From contig NZ_CADESW010000002.1 in NCBI RefSeq assembly GCF_902830275.1, positions 248,001-312,000 on the forward strand: a DNA stretch of 64,000 bases, read 5' to 3'. A program made the translations under genes and the position numbers. Of this stretch, positions 16,524 to 25,349 are shown piece by piece. Numbering within the stretch: position 1 is the stretch's first letter; each line of letters opens with the position of its first letter. Below the pieces are notes generated by a model that worked only from the letters and a program-made list of their open reading frames with translations, did not search any database and was not told the DNA's origin. The stretch is from Burkholderia stagnalis. GTDB taxonomy: Bacteria > Pseudomonadota > Gammaproteobacteria > Burkholderiales > Burkholderiaceae.

Positions 16524-17837
16524 TCACGCGGCCTGCGCGTGCACTTCGTCCTTCGGCACCGCGTCGAACGGGAATTGCATCTCGACGCGCAGGCCGCCCT
16601 CCGGCCGATTGCCGATCTCGCACGTGCCGCCCAGCCGCAATACCAGCCGCTCGACGATCGCCAGGCCGAGGCCGCTGTGCCCGTTGCCGCCGCGCGCCGG
16701 GTCGAGGCGCACGAACGGGCGCGCGGCGGCCGCGAGATCGCGCGGCGCGATGCCGCCGCCGTGGTCGCTCACGGCCAGCACGTAGCCGGTCGCGGTGCGC
16801 TCGGTTTCCACGATGACGGGCGGCGCGCCGTACGCGTGCGCGTTGTCGAGCAGGTTCGACAGGATCCGGTCGAGCGTCGCGGTCGGCAGCCGGAAGCCCG
16901 GATCCGCCGCGAGACGGGTTTCGACCGCCGGCGCGTTCGGCGCGACCGCGCGATAGGTGCGCGCGACCCGCTCGCAGGCCTGGTCGACCGGCACCGGCTC
17001 GCTGCGGTCGCTGCCGCCGTGCGCGAACACGAGGAACTGGTCGACGATGTGCGACATCGAGTCGACATCGCGCACGACGCCGTCGCGCAGCCGCGCATCG
17101 TCCATCATCTCCGCGCGCAGGCGCATCCGCGCCAGCGGCGTGCGCAGGTCGTGCGCGACGCCGGCCAGCATCACCGCGCGGTCGTTCTCGGTGCGCGACA
17201 CCTGCTCCACCATCTGGTTGAAGCCGCGCGTGAGCTGGCGCAGCTCGCGCGGGCCGCGCTCGCGCACCGGCGGCACCGGCTGGCCGCGGCCGAAGCGGGC
17301 AACCGCGCGCGCGAGCGAGCGCAGCGGCTGCTGCAGCTGCCACGCCGCGAACAGCGCGGCGACCACGCCGGCCGAAAAGATCGTCCCGAGCCAGATCAGC
17401 ATCCGGTCGAGCGAGCGCGGCGGCCGCAGCGGCTGCACCGGCACGACGATCCAGTTTCTGTCGCTCGGCTCCTTGACCCACAGCACGGGCGGATGGCCGG
17501 GCGTGCCGATCTCGACCCGCGTGCCGGCCGGCATCCGGTCGCTCACGTCGTCGCGGAAGCGCTTGAGCGGCGGCGGCAGCTTGTCGTCCGGCGCCGGCAC
17601 GTCCGGGCTGTCGGGCGGGACGAGCCGCACGCGCGACGGCAGCGGCTGGTCCGGCGTGCGGGCGACGTGCTGGCGCACCGCGTCGACCAGGAACGCAGCC
17701 TCCTCGACCGCGTAGCGCGTCTGCATCTGGTTGCGCTCGAGCCGCATCGCGAAATACCACGCGAAGTGCGACAGCAGCAGCACCCCGACGACCAGCAGCG
17801 CCAGCCGCCCGAACAGCGAATCAATGGGCTTGCGCAT
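16524..17837 (-). CDS. Sensor histidine kinase (EnvZ/RstB-like)
   Basis: 437 residues. Membrane segment at about 10-30, periplasmic domain 32-145, second membrane segment 147-167, HAMP region 168-220, phosphoacceptor H229 in A-H-D-L-R-T-P-L, then a HATPase with N-L-L-D-N-A, D-H-G-G-G-I and G-L-G-L-A-I boxes. It overlaps the end of the response regulator gene by 17 bp, so the two are co-transcribed and likely coupled. Signal unknown; the divergent Spy/CpxP-like protein suggests an envelope stress input. Transcribed second in the operon. Confidence 0.95.
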   Translation of the reverse strand: MRKPIDSLFGRLALLVVGVLLLSHFAWYFAMRLERNQMQTRYAVEEAAFLVDAVRQHVARTPDQPLPSRVRLVPPDSPDVPAPDDKLPPPLKRFRDDVSDRMPAGTRVEIGTPGHPPVLWVKEPSDRNWIVVPVQPLRPPRSLDRMLIWLGTIFSAGVVAALFAAWQLQQPLRSLARAVARFGRGQPVPPVRERGPRELRQLTRGFNQMVEQVSRTENDRAVMLAGVAHDLRTPLARMRLRAEMMDDARLRDGVVRDVDSMSHIVDQFLVFAHGGSDRSEPVPVDQACERVARTYRAVAPNAPAVETRLAADPGFRLPTATLDRILSNLLDNAHAYGAPPVIVETERTATGYVLAVSDHGGGIAPRDLAAAARPFVRLDPARGGNGHSGLGLAIVERLVLRLGGTCEIGNRPEGGLRVEMQFPFDAVPKDEVHAQAA

Positions 17838-18546
17838 GGGCCTCGCCGTCGGGCACGAACACGTAGCCGCGCCCGCGCACCGTCTGGATGAAGCGCGGCG
17901 TCGACGGATCCGACTCGAGGATGCGGCGCAGGCGCCACACCTGAACGTCGATGCCGCGGTCGGTGCCGTCGTATTCGGGGCCGTGCAGCAGCTCGAGCAG
18001 CCGCTCGCGCGTGAGCGTGCGCAGCGCGTGGTTCACGAAGATCTTCAGCAGCGCGAATTCGCTGCTCGACAGCGTCGCCGGCTTGCCGTCCACCGACAGC
18101 GTGCGCGCCTGGAAATCGAGCACGAAGCGGCCGAACGCGTACGGCTCGCGCTGTTCGGGCGCGGCGGCCGACGGCGTCGCGCGGCGGCGCCGCAGCACCG
18201 CCTGGATGCGCGCGAGCAGCTCGCGCGGGTTGAACGGCTTGCCGAGGTAGTCGTCCGCGCCGAGTTCGAGCCCGACGATGCGGTCGACATCGTCGGCGCG
18301 CGCGGTCAGCATGATCACGGGGATGTCGTCGCCGGCCGCGCGCAGTTGCCGCAGCGCGGTGAGGCCGTCCACGCCCGGCATCATCAGGTCCAGCACGATC
18401 AGGTCGGGGCGCTCGCGCTCGAGACGCTTCTCGAGCGTCGCCGCGTCATGCAGCACGGACACCTCCATGCCCTGGCGAACGAGGTAGTCGCGCAACAGGT
18501 CGCGCAGTTCTTGGTCGTCGTCGACGATGAGGATCTGGGTAGTCAT
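17821..18546 (-). CDS. OmpR-family response regulator
   Basis: 241 residues: receiver domain with D10-D11 acidic pocket, phosphoacceptor D53 in V-L-D-L-M-M-P-G, conserved T and K (T-A-R, G-K-P-F), followed by an OmpR-type winged helix (residues 140-240, with R-G-I-D-V-Q-V-W-R-L-R and R-G-R-G-Y-V-F). Start at 18546 gives M-T-T-Q-I-L-I-V-D-D, the normal beginning for the family. Its promoter region carries repeats of TTACCGCGCAAG shared with the divergent gene, suggesting self-regulation. Confidence 0.95.
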   Translation of the reverse strand: MTTQILIVDDDQELRDLLRDYLVRQGMEVSVLHDAATLEKRLERERPDLIVLDLMMPGVDGLTALRQLRAAGDDIPVIMLTARADDVDRIVGLELGADDYLGKPFNPRELLARIQAVLRRRRATPSAAAPEQREPYAFGRFVLDFQARTLSVDGKPATLSSSEFALLKIFVNHALRTLTRERLLELLHGPEYDGTDRGIDVQVWRLRRILESDPSTPRFIQTVRGRGYVFVPDGEAHAQAH

Positions 18547-18556
18547 GGCTCGAAGT

Positions 18557-18647
18557 TTACCGCGCAAGCGCAGCCGCAAAGAACGCTACAAAGGGATGAA
18601 AGGGTTACTGCGGATTACCGCGCAAGGGAACTGTAATGCGCGGTAAA
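18557..18647. promoter_or_regulatory. TTACCGCGCAAG repeats in the divergent promoter of the two-component system
   Basis: The 12-mer TTACCGCGCAAG occurs at 18557-18568 and again at 18615-18626, and an inverted copy of TTTACCGCGC lies at 18638-18647. They sit between the divergent response regulator and Spy-like genes. OmpR-family regulators bind short repeated half-sites, so these are good candidates for the operator of this regulator; inferred from repetition and position. Confidence 0.55.
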
Positions 18648-18770
18648 CCCGCCGACGGCCGCCGTAACACCCGCCGCCGGACGCGCCGCTAACCTCCGTC
18701 TTACCGGATGCGGCCCCGTGCTCCCGCCCGCTGCCGCATCGCCGGACCCTTTCGAACAGGAGTTTCTGAA

Positions 18771-19322
18771 ATGTATAAGAAGACATCCCGGGTGGCCATG
18801 GCCGCCGCTACCGTGCTCGCTCTCGCATTCGGCGCCGCCCATGCGGCCCCGCCGGCCGACGCGCCGCCGCCCGGCGGCCCGGGCATGCACCCGATGCACG
18901 AACACGGCGGCGGCCCGTTCGGCGCGATCCTGCGCCTGCACGACCAGCTGAAGCTCACGGCCGCCCAGGAGCAGCAGTGGCAGGCCGCGGTCAACACGAT
19001 GAAGCAGAACCGCGACGCGATGCACAAGGGGCACGAGCAGATGCGCGAGCAGTTCAAGGCGCAGCAGAACCAGCCGATCCTCGACCTGAACGCGATGCAC
19101 GCGGCGCGCCAGCAGGCCGAGCAGCAGAACGCGCAGTTGCGCGAGCAGACGTCGGCCGCCTGGCTCGCGTTCTACAACGGCCTGAACGACCAGCAGAAGA
19201 CGACGGTCAGCACCGCGATCAAGCAGCAGTACGCGCGGATGGAGCAGCGCCGCGAGAAGATGAAGGAGCGCTGGGAACAACACCGCCAGGCCGGCAAGGC
19301 CGCATCGGCGCCGGCGCAGTAA
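18771..19322 (+). CDS. Spy/CpxP-like periplasmic protein
   Basis: 183 residues. Signal peptide M-Y-K-K... ending A-H-A-A-P near residue 27, a proline/glycine/His-rich linker, then a mainly helical Q- and K-rich domain with L-x-L-T-x-x-Q at about 62-68, the mark of the Spy/CpxP (LTXXQ) group of periplasmic chaperones and stress sensors. AGGAG precedes the ATG by about nine bases. Divergent from an OmpR-family two-component system, the same layout as cpxP and cpxRA; likely a regulon member and perhaps a feedback partner of the kinase (inference). Confidence 0.85.
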   Translation: MYKKTSRVAMAAATVLALAFGAAHAAPPADAPPPGGPGMHPMHEHGGGPFGAILRLHDQLKLTAAQEQQWQAAVNTMKQNRDAMHKGHEQMREQFKAQQNQPILDLNAMHAARQQAEQQNAQLREQTSAAWLAFYNGLNDQQKTTVSTAIKQQYARMEQRREKMKERWEQHRQAGKAASAPAQ

Positions 19323-19331
19323 GCCGGCGGG

Positions 19332-19359
19332 CCCGCCGCGCGTCCCGGCGCGGCGGGCA
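19332..19359 (+). terminator. GC-rich hairpin after the Spy-like gene
   Basis: An 11-bp perfect stem (GCCCGCCGCGC with its complement) around a 6-base loop lies ten bases after the stop codon. No T-run follows, so it may act as a 3' stability element or a Rho-independent terminator of the weak kind common in high-GC genomes. Confidence 0.5.
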
Positions 19360-19463
19360 TGCGGACGCGCCCCGGCGGCCGTGCGGAGGCGCCCCCGTTA
19401 TGCTCTTCACGCCCCGATAATCGGGGTTTTGGCCAGCCGGGCCCGGCATGATTTCCGCCCCGT

Positions 19464-20162
19464 TCAGGCGAGATCGAACAGCAGCACCTCGGCGTCCCGG
19501 CCGTGCGCGAGCGCGACCGCTTCCACTCCGGCGATCCGCGCGCCGTCGCCGCTGTCCAACGGCTCGCCGTTGACCGCCACCGCGCCGCGCGCAACATGCA
19601 CATATACCCGGCGGCCCGCCGGCACGTCGAGCACCGCCCGCTCGTCGCCGTCGATCAGCCCCGCGTGGATCCGCGCGTCCGCGCGCATCGACACCGAACC
19701 GTCCTGCCCGTCCGGCGACGCGATCAGGCGCAGCCGGCCGCGCTTCTCGTGCGCCGCGAAGTGCTTTTCCTCGTAGCCCGGCCGGCCGCCCGGCGCGGTC
19801 GGCAGCAGCCAGATCTGCAGCAGATGCAGCGGCCGGTCGCGCGACGCGTTGGTTTCGCTGTGCACGACGCCCGTGCCGGCGCTCATCCGCTGCACGTCCC
19901 CGGGCCGGATGATCGACCCGTTGCCCATGCTGTCGCGGTGCGCGAGCGCGCCGTCGAGCACATACGTGACGATCTCCATGTCGCGGTGCGGATGCATGCC
20001 GAAACCGCGGGTCGGCGCGATCCGGTCGTCGTTCAGCACGCGCAGCGCGCCGAACTGGCGGTGCGCGTCGTCGCGATAGTCGGCGAACGAGAAGCTGTGG
20101 CGGGATTCGAGCCAGCCATGATTGGCATAGCCGCGATCGGCGGCGCGGCGGATCTGGAACAT
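19464..20162 (-). CDS. Pirin family protein (YhhW-like)
   Basis: 232-residue bicupin. The N-terminal cupin holds the metal motif G-M-H-P-H-R-D-M-E near residues 55-63 and H-S-E-T-N near 103-107, as in YhhW/pirin quercetinases. The start at 20162 gives M-F-Q-I-R-R-A, the usual N terminus of the group (R-x-A-x-x-R-G). Biological role of such proteins in proteobacteria is unsettled; quercetin 2,3-dioxygenase activity is reported for some. Stands alone between divergent or convergent neighbours. Confidence 0.92.
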   Translation of the reverse strand: MFQIRRAADRGYANHGWLESRHSFSFADYRDDAHRQFGALRVLNDDRIAPTRGFGMHPHRDMEIVTYVLDGALAHRDSMGNGSIIRPGDVQRMSAGTGVVHSETNASRDRPLHLLQIWLLPTAPGGRPGYEEKHFAAHEKRGRLRLIASPDGQDGSVSMRADARIHAGLIDGDERAVLDVPAGRRVYVHVARGAVAVNGEPLDSGDGARIAGVEAVALAHGRDAEVLLFDLA

Positions 20163-20543
20163 GGAGCGCTCCGTGCGATGTTTTCGAGATGCCGCCAATG
20201 TAGGAGTTTGCCGGAATCGCAACAATCCACCCGCGCGCACCGCATCGTTGCACGCCTGGAACCAATTCCAGGCCGATTCGTTGCGACTTCAACGACCGCC
20301 GCAACGGCGAACGCGTTCCGGGCCCGCGGCGTGGTCCGCCGCCAACGGAATCGCGCGCAAGCGTGCCGCAGCGCTGCCGGGGTAGCGCGTTCGGGTAAAA
20401 TACCGCGCTTTTGGCGCCCGCCCATGCGGCGGTTGCCGCCGCCAGGCCGCCGAACGCGAATTTTGGCTATCTAGAATACGGCGCGGCGCACGGCCCGACA
20501 GGCCCGGCGCACCGCCCCGGAATCTCAGTATCAAAGGATGGAA
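20163..20543. promoter_or_regulatory. Intergenic region before the amino acid ABC transporter
   Basis: 381 bp between the divergent pirin and binding-protein genes. A TAGAAT at 20472-20477 is a plausible -10 box for the transporter operon, about 70 bp before the start. No supported gene or clear operator seen. Confidence 0.4.
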
Positions 20544-21320
20544 ATGAAGAAGGCCGCCCTGTGCGCCGCCCTCGCCCTCGTGGCGGGCAGCGCCATCGCG
20601 AAGGAGTGGAAGACCGTGCGGATCGGCGTCGACGCCAGCTACCCGCCGTTCGAGTCGACCGCGCCGAGCGGCGAGATCGTCGGTTTCGACGTCGATCTCA
20701 CCAAGGAAATCTGCAAGCGGATCAATGTCAAATGCGTGTGGGTGGCGCAGGATCTCGACGGAATCATCCCGGCGCTCAAGGCGAAGAAGTACGACATCAT
20801 CGTGTCGTCGCTGACCGTGACGGACAAGCGCCGCGAGCAGATCGACTTCTCCGCCAAGGTGTACGACGCGCCCGCGCGCATGATCGCGAAGACCGGCTCG
20901 CCGCTGCTGCCGACCGTCGCGTCGCTGAAAGGCAAGCGCGTCGGCGTCGAGCAGGGTTCGACGCAGGAAACCTACGCAAAGGCGTACTGGGAACCCCAGG
21001 GCGTGACGGTCGTTCCGTACCAGAACCAGGACCAGGTCTACGCCGATCTCGGCTCGGGCCGCCTCGACGCGACGCTGCAGGACGAGCTGCAGGCCGACTA
21101 CGGCTTCCTGCGCACGCCGCGCGGCAAGGGCTTTGCGTTCGCCGGGCCGGAAGTGAAGGATCCGAAGACGATCGGCGACGGCACCGCGATCGGCCTGCGC
21201 AAGGAGGACACCGACCTGAAGCTCAAGATCAATCAGGCGCTGGCCGACATGCACAAGGACGGCACGTACGACCGTCTGTCGCACAAGTATTTCGCGTTCA
21301 GCGTCTACTCCGCCCGCTGA
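20544..21320 (+). CDS. Lys/Arg/Orn-type ABC transporter substrate-binding protein
   Basis: 258 residues from the ATG at 20544, chosen because AAAGGA lies five bases upstream; an ATG two codons earlier is too close to that site. Signal peptide of about 20 residues (M-K-K-A-A-L-C ... A-I-A-K). Mature protein is SBP_bac_3 family with D-A-S-Y-P-P-F-E, the G-F-D-V-D-L motif and S-L-T-V-T-x-x-R-x-E-x-I-D-F-S, as in HisJ/ArgT. Likely binds basic amino acids in the periplasm. First gene of an import operon with two permeases and an ATPase. Confidence 0.94.
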   Translation: MKKAALCAALALVAGSAIAKEWKTVRIGVDASYPPFESTAPSGEIVGFDVDLTKEICKRINVKCVWVAQDLDGIIPALKAKKYDIIVSSLTVTDKRREQIDFSAKVYDAPARMIAKTGSPLLPTVASLKGKRVGVEQGSTQETYAKAYWEPQGVTVVPYQNQDQVYADLGSGRLDATLQDELQADYGFLRTPRGKGFAFAGPEVKDPKTIGDGTAIGLRKEDTDLKLKINQALADMHKDGTYDRLSHKYFAFSVYSAR

Positions 21321-21500
21321 GCGCCGGAGCAGAATAGGCAGTCAAACCACGCGCCGCCCGCACCCTCGCCCGCCGCCACCCGCGGCCGGCGAGCCCGGCG
21401 CCCCCGCCGGGGCGGACGGTCATGATACGCACGGGGCGTTCCGCGCAGGATGCGGGGCGCGTCTTTCGCGGCGCACCGGGTGCGCCGTCAAGGACCACAT

Positions 21501-22190
21501 ATGTTTCTTCAAGGTTACGGCCCGCTGATCCTCGCAGGCACCTGGCAAACCGTCAAACTGGCGGTGCTCTCGCTCGCGCTGTCGTTCCTCCTGGGCCTCC
21601 TCGGCGCGGGCGCGAAGCTGTCCCGCAACCGCGTCACGAACGGCATCGGCACCGTCTACACGACGCTGATCCGCGGCGTGCCCGACCTCGTGCTGATGCT
21701 GCTGCTGTTCTACAGCATCCAGATCTGGCTGAACCAGCTGACCGACCTCGCGGGCTGGGACCAGATCGACATCGACCCGTTCCTCGCCGGCGTGCTCGTG
21801 CTCGGCTTCATCTACGGCGCATACTTCACCGAAACCTTCCGCGGCGCGTTCCTGTCGGTGCCGCGCGGCCAGCTCGAGGCCGGCAGCGCGTACGGGATGA
21901 CCAACTGGCAGGTGTTCTCGCGCATCATGTTTCCGCAGATGATGCGCTTCGCGCTGCCGGGCATCGGCAACAACTGGCAGGTGCTCGTGAAATCCACCGC
22001 GCTGGTGTCGATCATCGGCCTCGCCGATGTCGTGAAGGCGTCGCAGGACGCCGGCAAGGGCACGCTGCGGTTCTTCTTCTTCACGCTGATCGCGGGGGCG
22101 GTCTACCTGGCCATCACGACGATCTCGAACTTCGTGCTGATGTGGCTTGAAAAGCGCTATTCGACCGGCGTTCGCAAGGCAGACCTATGA
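21501..22190 (+). CDS. hisQ: Basic amino acid ABC transporter permease HisQ-like
   Basis: 229 residues with five or so membrane helices and the coupling-loop motif E-A-G-S-A-Y-G-M (about residues 126-133). The ATG at 21501 has AAGGA nine bases upstream; the frame stays open to 21450 without a better site. The 180 bp gap after the binding protein gene contains GC-rich inverted repeats, often found where the binding protein is made in excess over the membrane parts. Overlaps the next permease gene by four bases. Confidence 0.94.
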   Translation: MFLQGYGPLILAGTWQTVKLAVLSLALSFLLGLLGAGAKLSRNRVTNGIGTVYTTLIRGVPDLVLMLLLFYSIQIWLNQLTDLAGWDQIDIDPFLAGVLVLGFIYGAYFTETFRGAFLSVPRGQLEAGSAYGMTNWQVFSRIMFPQMMRFALPGIGNNWQVLVKSTALVSIIGLADVVKASQDAGKGTLRFFFFTLIAGAVYLAITTISNFVLMWLEKRYSTGVRKADL

Positions 22191-22900
22191 TCGACCTCAT
22201 CCAAGAATACTGGCGCAACTATCTCTTCACCGACGGCTATCGCGTCACCGGCGTCGCGATCACGCTGTGGCTGCTCGTCGTGTCGATCGGGATCGGCTTC
22301 TGCCTATCGGTGCCGCTCGCGGTCGCGCGCGTGTCGAAGAAGAAATGGCTGTCGGGCGCGGTGTGGCTCTACACGTACGTGTTCCGCGGCACGCCGCTCT
22401 ACGTGCAATTGCTGCTGTGCTACACGGGCCTCTACAGCCTGCAGGCCGTGCGCGGCACGCCGATGCTCGACGCGTTCTTCCGCGAAGGAATGAACTGCAC
22501 GCTGCTCGCGTTCACGCTGAACACCTGCGCGTACACGACCGAGATCTTCGCGGGCGCGATCAAGGCGACCACCTACGGCGAGATCGAGGCCGCGCGCGCG
22601 TACGGCATGTCGACCTTCACGATGTACCGCCGCGTGATCCTGCCGTCGGCGCTGCGCCGCGCGCTGCCGCTGTACAGCAACGAGGTGATCCTGATGCTGC
22701 ACGCGACGACGGTGGCATTCACCGCGACCGTGCCGGACATCCTGAAGATCGCGCGCGACGTCAACTCGGCGACCTACATGTCGTTCCATGCGTTCGGCAT
22801 CGCCGCACTGCTCTACCTCGCGATCTCGTTCACGCTCGTGTGGCTGTTCCGCCAGGCCGAGCGCCGCTGGCTCGCGTATCTGCGCCCGCAAGGCAAGTAA
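22187..22900 (+). CDS. hisM: Basic amino acid ABC transporter permease HisM-like
   Basis: 237-residue permease, partner of HisQ. Membrane helices throughout and the coupling-loop motif E-A-A-R-A-Y-G-M near residues 132-139. The HisM-type W-L-L-V-V-S-I-G-I-G start and F-R-G-T-P-L-Y-V-Q-L motif are present. ATGA overlap with hisQ indicates translational coupling. Confidence 0.94.
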   Translation: MIDLIQEYWRNYLFTDGYRVTGVAITLWLLVVSIGIGFCLSVPLAVARVSKKKWLSGAVWLYTYVFRGTPLYVQLLLCYTGLYSLQAVRGTPMLDAFFREGMNCTLLAFTLNTCAYTTEIFAGAIKATTYGEIEAARAYGMSTFTMYRRVILPSALRRALPLYSNEVILMLHATTVAFTATVPDILKIARDVNSATYMSFHAFGIAALLYLAISFTLVWLFRQAERRWLAYLRPQGK

Positions 22901-22918
22901 GTTTCCGCAGGACTATTG

Positions 22919-23698
22919 ATGAATTCCCAGACTCAGAAGCTTTTCGTCGACGACCTCCACAAGCGGTACGGCAGCAACGAAGTGCTCAAGGGCGTGTCCC
23001 TGAAGGCGAACGCGGGCGACGTGATCAGCGTGATCGGCTCGTCCGGCTCCGGCAAGAGCACGATGCTCCGCTGCATCAACTTCCTCGAGCAGCCGAACGC
23101 GGGCCGCATCGTCGTCGACGGCGAGGAAGTGCGCACCGTGCCCGACAAGACCGGCGCGCTGCGCGCCGCCGAGCCGAAGCAGCTGCAGCGCGTGCGCACC
23201 AAGCTCGCGATGGTGTTCCAGCACTTCAACCTGTGGTCGCACATGAACGTGCTCGAGAACGTGATGGAAGCGCCCGTCAACGTGCTGAAGCTGAGCAAGC
23301 GCGAAGCCGAGGAGCGCGCGCGCGAATATCTCGAGAAGGTCGGCCTCGCGCCGCGCGTCGAGAAGCAGTATCCGTCGCATCTGTCGGGCGGCCAGCAGCA
23401 GCGCGTCGCGATCGCGCGGGCGCTGGCGATGCACCCGGACGTGATGCTGTTCGACGAGCCGACCTCCGCGCTCGATCCGGAACTCGTCGGCGAAGTGCTG
23501 AAGGTGATGCAGAAGCTCGCCGAGGAAGGCCGCACGATGATCGTCGTCACGCACGAGATGGGTTTCGCGCGCAACGTGTCGAATCATGTGATGTTCCTGC
23601 ACCAGGGGCGCGTCGAAGAGGAAGGCGTGCCGTCCGACGTGTTCGCGAACCCGAAGAGCGAGCGCCTGCGCCAGTTCCTGTCGGGCAGCCTCAAGTAA
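22919..23698 (+). CDS. hisP: Basic amino acid ABC transporter ATPase HisP-like
   Basis: 259 residues. Walker [10 protein letters not shown] at about 38-46, Q-loop [10 protein letters not shown], signature L-S-G-G-Q-Q-Q-R, Walker [11 protein letters not shown] and the switch H in V-T-H-E-M. H-F-N-L-W-S-H is typical of HisP. ATG at 22919 preferred over the in-frame TTG at 22916; ribosome site GCAGGA is a few bases upstream. Last gene of the operon, followed by a strong terminator. Confidence 0.95.
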   Translation: MNSQTQKLFVDDLHKRYGSNEVLKGVSLKANAGDVISVIGSSGSGKSTMLRCINFLEQPNAGRIVVDGEEVRTVPDKTGALRAAEPKQLQRVRTKLAMVFQHFNLWSHMNVLENVMEAPVNVLKLSKREAEERAREYLEKVGLAPRVEKQYPSHLSGGQQQRVAIARALAMHPDVMLFDEPTSALDPELVGEVLKVMQKLAEEGRTMIVVTHEMGFARNVSNHVMFLHQGRVEEEGVPSDVFANPKSERLRQFLSGSLK

Positions 23699-23723
23699 GC
23701 CGCAGCGGCTCACGCCGTCGTGC

Positions 23724-23750
23724 AAACGGGCGCCTCGCGGCGCCCGTTTT
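23724..23750 (+). terminator. Rho-independent terminator after hisP
   Basis: Stem AAACGGGCGCC with its complement GGCGCCCGTTT around TCGC, followed by TTCG and TTTG. Lies 25 bases after the hisP stop and before the convergent GNAT gene; the A-run on the other side means it could work in both directions. Confidence 0.85.
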
Positions 23751-23758
23751 CGTTTGCC

Positions 23759-24271
23759 TTATGCGCCAGCCGCAGGTAACGCGTCGGCAGGCGCGGCGTC
23801 GGCGAACGCGCGCAATGCGTCGCCCGCGAGCCGGTAGCGCACCCATTCGCTTTGCGGCGCCGCGCCGACGCGCTCGTAGAAGCGGATCGCCGGCTCGTTC
23901 CAGTCGAGCACGCTCCACTCGAAGCGCCCGCAGCCCGTGTCGACCGCGATCCGCGCGAGCGCCCTCAGCAAGCGCAGGCCGGCCCCCGCGCCACGAAAGC
24001 GCGGCGATACGTACAGATCCTCCAGATACAGCCCCTGCCGGCCGAGCCACGTCGAGTACGACAGGAAATACACCGCGAAGCCCGCCGGCTCGCCGTCGAC
24101 CTCGCAGATCAGCGCGCGCGCCGGCGACGCGTCGCCGAACAGGCTGCGCTCGATCGATTCGACGGTCGCGACCACCTGATCCTCGGCTTTCTCGTAGATC
24201 GCCAGCTCGGTAATGAAGCGCAGGATCTGCGGCGCGTCGGCGACGCTGGCGGAACGGATGTCGGTATGCAT
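23759..24271 (-). CDS. GNAT N-acetyltransferase (diamine acetyltransferase-like)
   Basis: 170 residues of the GNAT fold. The acetyl-CoA loop reads R-F-R-G-A-G-A-G at about 91-98, preceded by L-Y-L-E-D-L-Y-V, and the C-terminal N-E-P-A-I-R-F-Y-E-R-V-G-A motif is present. The layout (A-x-D-A-P-x-I-L at the start, L-x-D-L-Y-V-x-P-x-x-R-G) resembles the spermidine/spermine-type (SSAT) subgroup, so a polyamine or amino acid substrate is possible. Divergent from a LysR gene. Confidence 0.88.
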   Translation of the reverse strand: MHTDIRSASVADAPQILRFITELAIYEKAEDQVVATVESIERSLFGDASPARALICEVDGEPAGFAVYFLSYSTWLGRQGLYLEDLYVSPRFRGAGAGLRLLRALARIAVDTGCGRFEWSVLDWNEPAIRFYERVGAAPQSEWVRYRLAGDALRAFADAAPADALPAAGA

Positions 24272-24313
24272 GTAAAGGGCCCTCCCCGGCCGGATGATGC
24301 AGGCTGCGGCGCC

Positions 24314-24350
24314 GCGCTGGTTCGCGCTGGTTCGCGCTGGTTCGCGCTGG
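24314..24350. repeat. 10-bp tandem repeat GCGCTGGTTC
   Basis: Three full copies of GCGCTGGTTC plus a fourth partial (GCGCTGG), all identical, in the divergent region between the GNAT and LysR genes. The 10-bp spacing places the units on one face of the helix, so they could be tandem binding sites, or simply a slippage-prone repeat. Confidence 0.85.
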
Positions 24351-24422
24351 CGCCGATGAAGACGTCATGCTACGTTCGTCGTGCCACTGCAGGAAGTGCA
24401 GTTTCTTCATCCCGAACTGAAC

Positions 24423-25349
24423 ATGATGCATCCCGACCTGCGTCGCCTCGACCTGAACCTGCTGCTCGTCTTCGACGCGCTGTACCGCCACCGCTCGGTC
24501 GCCGCGGCCGCGCACGAGCTGGCGATGAGCCCGTCCGCGCTGAGCCACGCGCTTGCGCGGCTGCGCGCGGCGATCGGCGACGCGCTGTTCGTGCGGCTCG
24601 GCAACGAGATGCAGCCGACCGTGCGCGCCGACGACATCGCGGCCTGGGCCGGCGACGCGCTCGACGCGATGTCGAAGGGGCTCGCGCGCGCCCGCCGCTT
24701 CGACCCCGCACAGAGCGAGCGCACCTTCGTGTTCGCGGCGACCGACTACACCGCGTTCGCGGTGCTGCCCGCGCTGATCGCGCGAATCCAGCATGTCGCG
24801 CCGCAGCTGCGGCTGCGCGTCGTCCACTCCGACCGCAAGATCTCGACCGACGAACTCGCGGCCGGCCGCATCGATTTCGCGCTCGGCTATCACGAGGACA
24901 CCGCGGCCGACACGCCGGGCATCGAGGAATTCGACTGGTTCTCCGACGACTACGTCGTGATCGCGAGCGCCAGCCATCCGTCGATCCACCGGCGCCTCAC
25001 GCTCGAGCAGTACCTCGCGGCGCGGCACGTGGTCGTCACGCCGTGGAACGAGACGCGCGGCGTGGTCGACTACGTGCTCGACCGCCTCGGGCTCGCGCGG
25101 CAGGTCGCTGTGCAGCTGCCGACGGTGCTCGCCGCGCCGTTCATCATCGCGGAATCGGGCCTGCTGATGACCGTGCCGAACCGGGCCGCGCAGGCGCTGC
25201 GCCACGCCGCGCCGATCCATATCTTTCCGGCGCCGTTCGAGATCCCGCGCTACACGGTGAAGATCTATTCGCATGCGAAGCACGCGCGCACCGACGCGCA
25301 TCGCTGGCTCCGCGCGCAACTGCTCGAAGCGCGGCCGGCCGGCGCGTAG
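24423..25349 (+). CDS. LysR-family transcriptional regulator
   Basis: 308 residues from the ATG at 24423 (a second ATG follows at once at 24426). N-terminal winged HTH with L-D-L-N-L-L-L-V-F-D-A-L and S-P-S-A-L-S-H-A-L-A-R-L-R, then a LysR substrate domain. The beginning (R-R-L-D-L-N-L-L) is of the NodD/SyrM-like type. Divergent from the GNAT gene, which may be its target. No better upstream start than a GTG at 24381 was seen. Ligand unknown. Confidence 0.93.
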   Translation: MMHPDLRRLDLNLLLVFDALYRHRSVAAAAHELAMSPSALSHALARLRAAIGDALFVRLGNEMQPTVRADDIAAWAGDALDAMSKGLARARRFDPAQSERTFVFAATDYTAFAVLPALIARIQHVAPQLRLRVVHSDRKISTDELAAGRIDFALGYHEDTAADTPGIEEFDWFSDDYVVIASASHPSIHRRLTLEQYLAARHVVVTPWNETRGVVDYVLDRLGLARQVAVQLPTVLAAPFIIAESGLLMTVPNRAAQALRHAAPIHIFPAPFEIPRYTVKIYSHAKHARTDAHRWLRAQLLEARPAGA

